Source: Apostichopus californicus (lineage: Eukaryota > Echinodermata > Holothuroidea > Aspidochirotida > Stichopodidae). From it: a stretch of DNA of 21,092 nucleotides. Both the position numbers and the translations under genes were made by a program. Positions 19,001 to 21,092 of this stretch are shown here, one piece after another (position 1 is the stretch's first letter; each line of letters opens with the position of its first letter). Location: assembly GCA_020650975.1 (NCBI GenBank), contig JAIPMN010003445.1:11199-32290 (forward strand), in the 5' to 3' direction. A model generated the notes under the pieces. The model was not told the origin of the DNA and did no database searches. It saw nothing but the letters and a program-made list of their open reading frames with translations.

Positions 19001-20505
19001 ATCATACAAGCCCCCCCCAGCCCCACCCCCCCCTCTGATTAGGATTATGTCATAGATGCACTTGGACTGGAGTTTCTAAGGACTTTTATCTCTAATCCAG
19101 CCTGAACTGGCCCAATAAGCCTCCTGGAATGTTGAATTATATTACATGCATTTCCTTATTTTCATTACATTGGAAAAGAGTATCAAAGACAAAATATATT
19201 TTTCAATATAATAATTTTCAATAAAGTCTATTAAAGTTAATTAGAAGTTCAATAAGGAACACGATTACAAAAATTGTAACCATCCTATTTACAAGACCGG
19301 TCTGCTTTGTCAGTAAATAGTATTGCTCTATGATTATTTTATTGCTCTAAATATTGCTCTATGATTATGAGTACTGCTCTACGATCATTCGATTTATGCA
19401 AATTAATGGAAAGACCAGCTTCTCACAAAGTTCCAGAAATTATGCAAATTAAAAATGAACGATATTTTAAAGTAATTAGCAAAGGATATCATGACGAGTT
19501 GGAGGAATTTCAACTTTGACCTGCTCCTTCTTCTTTCCGACTAATTCACTGGTCAGGCACATCTTGGTTAACAGTTCAGCAACACGGTCAGGACTCTCTC
19601 TGTAAACCAAACCAAATCCAATACCATTTATTCTTGTGTTCTTTCTCCAGCAGTGCAGCAGTACAATACTTACAAATCATGTATGAGACATCTGCAGGTG
19701 GTTGAAAGTGGTATAAAGTTCTTTCTGAAGCTGACTGTTCCTGTACTCAAGAGCAGAGTTATAGCTAAGAATCCAACAAACTGTTACATGTATTTTACTA
19801 GTCAAACACTTATAGATTGTCAGACATTATGTGATTCACATTTCCTTTGTGTTTTATTTATCCGACCACACATCATGTTGTCGGTTACTCCTTAAACTTA
19901 CAAGTTAATTTAATCAACTGACATCTAGCAGAAACAGAATCTTACACTATATTTTTAAACTGAATTTCAAGTTGGTCTGTAAAGCTTTGTCATTCTGACC
20001 AAGCTATGCAATATTCACAAATAAAGTTCTGGAGATGTCTATATCTAACTGGGAAATCTATGTAGTTATAACCTTTTGCTCGCTCCTAAATTTGAGTAAA
20101 AAAGCCATTTATGTTCAATGAAGAAAAATTTGTGTGCCACAAATACTTGGTAAAGATTTCTTTTGTCATTTGCAAGCCTTTGATACTTATGCCTCATAAT
20201 TACTGGTGCAATTGTAGTGGACTAAAAGTAACGTAAGGTTGTCAGGCATGTCATCTTTCCGTAAATGGTGCAGTTAAATAACACATTTTGGGGGCAAATT
20301 AAATGATTTGAAGTGATTGTGATGCTTCGAGTCTTAAAGGTACTATCTTTCCATTGTCTTGTAATGTCTTATTTGTGTAATTACTTGTAATTACTACTCA
20401 CTTAATACCGATGCGTTTGGTGATGAGATCTACAGAAATCTCTTGATGCCAATACCTCAACTCTGGATAAACCAAGGATTTACCGTCAGGATAAACAACT
20501 TCTAC
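15858..20505 (-). CDS. FARSB: Phenylalanine--tRNA ligase beta subunit, C-terminal part (5'-partial)
   Basis: FARSB pairs with FARSA as an alpha2-beta2 cytosolic synthetase that charges tRNA-Phe. The beta chain carries the B5 and B3/4 (editing) domains and an inactive synthetase-like fold. Seven exons on the minus strand (20505-20402, 19599-19490, 18491-18310, 17594-17502, 16971-16789, 16490-16403, 16009-15858) splice into about 303 residues ending EPFL-stop, where human ends GPFL. Signatures include [25 protein letters not shown] (B5), [74 protein letters not shown] and FF.GRCAE. The B5 domain and everything after it are present. The first half, including most of the B3/4 domain, lies past the window edge. 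Six introns are internal: five GT-AG and one AT-AC. The reading frame is unbroken, so the gene looks functional. Confidence 0.95.
16010..16402 (-). other. FARSB last intron (393 nt) with 43-bp repeat
   Basis: GT-AG. tttaatgtcaatgctttcgt begins at 16284 and 16327, with diverged partial copies at 16371 and 16385. The last of these runs into the splice donor of the penultimate exon. Confidence 0.85.
16403..16490 (-). CDS. FARSB: FARSB penultimate exon (29 codons + 1 base)
   Basis: Acceptor TTTTAAG is before 16490 and donor GTAAGT follows 16403. It encodes [16 protein letters not shown], then GYYLKASE and one base (phase 1 exit). Human: [16 protein letters not shown] and GYVIKASE. Confidence 0.93.
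16491..16788 (-). other. FARSB intron (298 nt)
   Basis: GT-AG intron. It contains short attcatat-type repeats at about 16688-16738. Otherwise unremarkable. Confidence 0.85.
16789..16971 (-). CDS. FARSB: FARSB exon (61 codons), synthetase-like core
   Basis: Acceptor TTTGTAG is before 16971 and donor GTTAGT follows 16789. It encodes [34 protein letters not shown] and [15 protein letters not shown], nearly residue for residue the human segment. Both ends are phase 0. Confidence 0.95.
16972..17501 (-). other. FARSB intron (530 nt)
   Basis: GT-AG intron, more than half of it the 20-bp minisatellite described at 17129-17423. Confidence 0.85.
17129..17423. repeat. 20-bp CA-rich minisatellite, about 15 copies
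   Basis: The unit is approximately gatatgcacacaaacacata, with variants gatgtg, gatagg, tgtaca, tgcatg. Most copies are 20 bp; one is shortened near 17171-17184. Because 20 is not a multiple of three, repetitive Cys/Val/His frames open in all three minus-strand frames. Confidence 0.95.
17502..17594 (-). CDS. FARSB: FARSB exon (31 codons)
   Basis: Acceptor TTTGCCAG is before 17594 and donor GTAAGC follows 17502. It encodes [20 protein letters not shown] followed by [11 protein letters not shown]. The human equivalent is CSQEDIADKLG..., with SNPKTAEFQ fully matched. The spacer between the two is shorter than in human. Both ends are phase 0. Confidence 0.94.
17595..18309 (-). other. FARSB intron (715 nt)
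   Basis: GT-AG intron. It includes a 13-bp tandem repeat gacggttgttgtt (about 18091-18155). An open frame running 17905-18411 is the real exon 18310-18491 read through its donor, not extra coding sequence. Confidence 0.85.
18310..18491 (-). CDS. FARSB: FARSB exon after the AT-AC intron
   Basis: The exon begins AT, completing the Asp codon, then encodes [36 protein letters not shown] and [13 protein letters not shown]. Donor GTGAGT follows 18310. The preceding intron ends in AC, not AG. Alignment with human [20 protein letters not shown] fixes this boundary to the base. Confidence 0.94.
18689..18709. repeat. Fragment of the foldback arm
   Basis: A 21-bp exact copy of 18939-18959 in the same orientation, ending GAGTAACGCAC. 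It lies 107 bp left of the foldback element. Just before it is a perfect 12-bp palindrome, GGTCAGCTGACC (18673-18684). It is probably a relic of an older or nested copy. Confidence 0.6.
18816..18979. mobile_element. Foldback / MITE-like palindromic element
   Basis: 46-bp terminal arms at 18816-18861 and 18934-18979 are inverted copies differing at only two positions. The arms begin GGGTTAATCAACGGTCTAG and end in TAATGCAC. The interior stays roughly palindromic through a GC-rich centre (cgggctccgccc, about 18893-18904), so the whole 164 bp can fold into one hairpin. There is no coding capacity. No clear target-site duplication is visible, so the superfamily is not assigned. Confidence 0.65.
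19490..19599 (-). CDS. FARSB: FARSB exon, B5 domain, ends at an AT-AC donor
   Basis: Acceptor TTTACAG is before 19599. It encodes (K)[20 protein letters not shown] and later [10 protein letters not shown], then the single base G of an Asp codon. The next bases are ATATCCTTT, which fits a U12-type donor and offers no GT. Human counterpart: [20 protein letters not shown] and IEIPPTRAD. Confidence 0.93.
19600..20401 (-). other. FARSB intron (802 nt)
   Basis: Donor GTGAGT, acceptor TTTACAG. No embedded exon, repeat array or RNA gene was recognised. The plus-strand frame at 19653-19895 has no family match. Confidence 0.85.
20402..20505 (-). CDS. FARSB: FARSB exon, start of B5 region
   Basis: Acceptor GAGCAG is before 20505 and donor GTGAGT follows 20402. 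It encodes [20 protein letters not shown] and then [12 protein letters not shown] plus two bases of the next codon (phase 2 exit). Human counterpart: [20 protein letters not shown] and DLINKKVGI. No upstream FARSB exon was found between here and 21092. Confidence 0.93.
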
Positions 20506-21092
20506 CTGCTCCACTCTAGTAAAACACAAGAGAAAGAAATAAACAAGCAATATGCATACTCCACTCTAGACAAAAACACTGACAACAACAAACCCCCCCC
20601 CTCCCCCAAAAAACATAGACAATAGATAGTATGAAAATAATTCAATCTACATAACAAAGATAGCATTGAATCTTGCAACAATATATACATATATATATAT
20701 TGATAGTATGAAATAATTCAATCTATGTAACAAAGATAGCATCGAATCCTGCAACAATATATACATATATATATATATTTAAAATATATACTGAAACCAT
20801 TTTATATATATATATATTGCTTTAAGACTGGATGAAAGCACCTATCTATGATTTTTTTTTAATAATTTCTATGTCAGATTTCTGTTGTTGATATACTTAC
20901 AAGGATTTATAAAAGGATTAAGAATGTTTTGGATATTTCATTGTGACTAGTGACTACAGAATAAATGCTGTGTTTAATGAACTGAGCAATCCAGCATCAA
21001 GGTGAGGTAATTCCCTAGAAACCATTTGTTTGGTTGGGGTGCTCAACCCCTAATGACCTTTTCACCTAATGACCATGTGACAGGAACCATTA
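20506..21092 (-). other. FARSB upstream intron, incomplete, with 77-bp duplication
   Basis: No upstream FARSB exon (the segment before VEVVYPDGK) was found, so this is the 3' part of an intron cut by the window edge. It holds a C-run (about 20593-20606) and (TA)n tracts. Confidence 0.7.
20625..20779. repeat. 77-bp tandem duplication with (TA)n tails
   Basis: gatagtatgaaa starts at 20625 and 20702. Both copies continue to caacaatatatacatatata. A few substitutions (for example ctacataac versus ctatgtaac) separate them. Confidence 0.93.

Larger units (their letters stand above)
18492..19489 (-). other. U12-type AT-AC intron of FARSB (998 nt)
   Basis: Minus-strand donor is CATG|ATATCCTTT, an exact match to the minor-spliceosome AT-AC donor. 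The acceptor end is GTTCAC|ATGTC, with no AG between branch site and exon. A branch-like CTCTTTAAC (18515-18507) matches TTCCTTAAC at 7 of 9 positions, with its branch A (18508) 17 nt before the exon. Splicing here is the only reading that restores PPTRHD-VIHACD. The intron also holds a foldback element and a fragment of it, a C-rich tract near 19012-19033 and short attgctcta repeats (19321-19385). Confidence 0.92.

Noticed and set aside
19480-19500. GT-AG alternatives for the FARSB intron at 18492-19489
   Set aside because: A GT exists at the Arg codon of PPTR (GTCATG), but using it loses conserved residues, and no suitable AG lies near the start of VIHACD.
1-21092. tRNA, rRNA or snRNA genes, and viral integrations
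   Set aside because: No A/B-box pair with a foldable cloverleaf, no rRNA signature and no viral polymerase or capsid-like frame was recognised on either strand by eye.

Overview
This is animal nuclear DNA: AT-rich, with small conserved exons separated by introns of 0.24 to 2.9 kb and many minisatellites. Nothing suggests bacteria, phage or CRISPR. The two protein genes look like single-copy invertebrate orthologues of vertebrate genes. A marine invertebrate deuterostome, perhaps an echinoderm such as a sea cucumber, is my best guess, but that is weak inference.

Two genes lie head to tail on the minus strand. (1) SH3BP5/SH3BP5L orthologue (Rab11 GEF, JNK-binding 'Sab' family). It is complete, with six coding exons from the ATG at 12483 to the stop at 3672-3674. 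The exons join in phase 0 into a 437-residue protein. The 24-codon first exon is 2.9 kb from exon 2. (2) FARSB, the beta subunit of cytosolic phenylalanyl-tRNA synthetase. Seven exons between 20505 and 15858 give about 303 C-terminal residues, comprising the B5 domain and the catalytic-like C-terminal module. The N-terminal half lies beyond the right edge.

The most notable signal is one FARSB intron (18492-19489) that is not GT-AG. It starts ATATCCTTT, ends AC and has a U12-like branch site 17 nt before the next exon, so it is a U12-type AT-AC intron. It interrupts the PPTRxD-IHACD motif of the B5 domain. The same intron carries a near-perfect foldback (MITE-like) element at 18816-18979.

Layout: 1-3671 is 3' flank of SH3BP5 with a 53-bp minisatellite, a 33/35-bp minisatellite, a possible LTR relic and a polypyrimidine tract. 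3672-12483 is SH3BP5. 12484-15857 is intergenic, with a somewhat CpG-richer promoter-side segment, a G-rich hairpin, a GC-rich probable dispersed repeat and a 48-51-bp triple repeat. 15858-20505 is FARSB. 20506-21092 is FARSB intron with a 77-bp duplication. No tRNA, rRNA or other RNA gene was recognised. The two genes are housekeeping or trafficking genes with no evident functional link. Splice sites and identities were read by eye from conservation with remembered family members; no database search was run.
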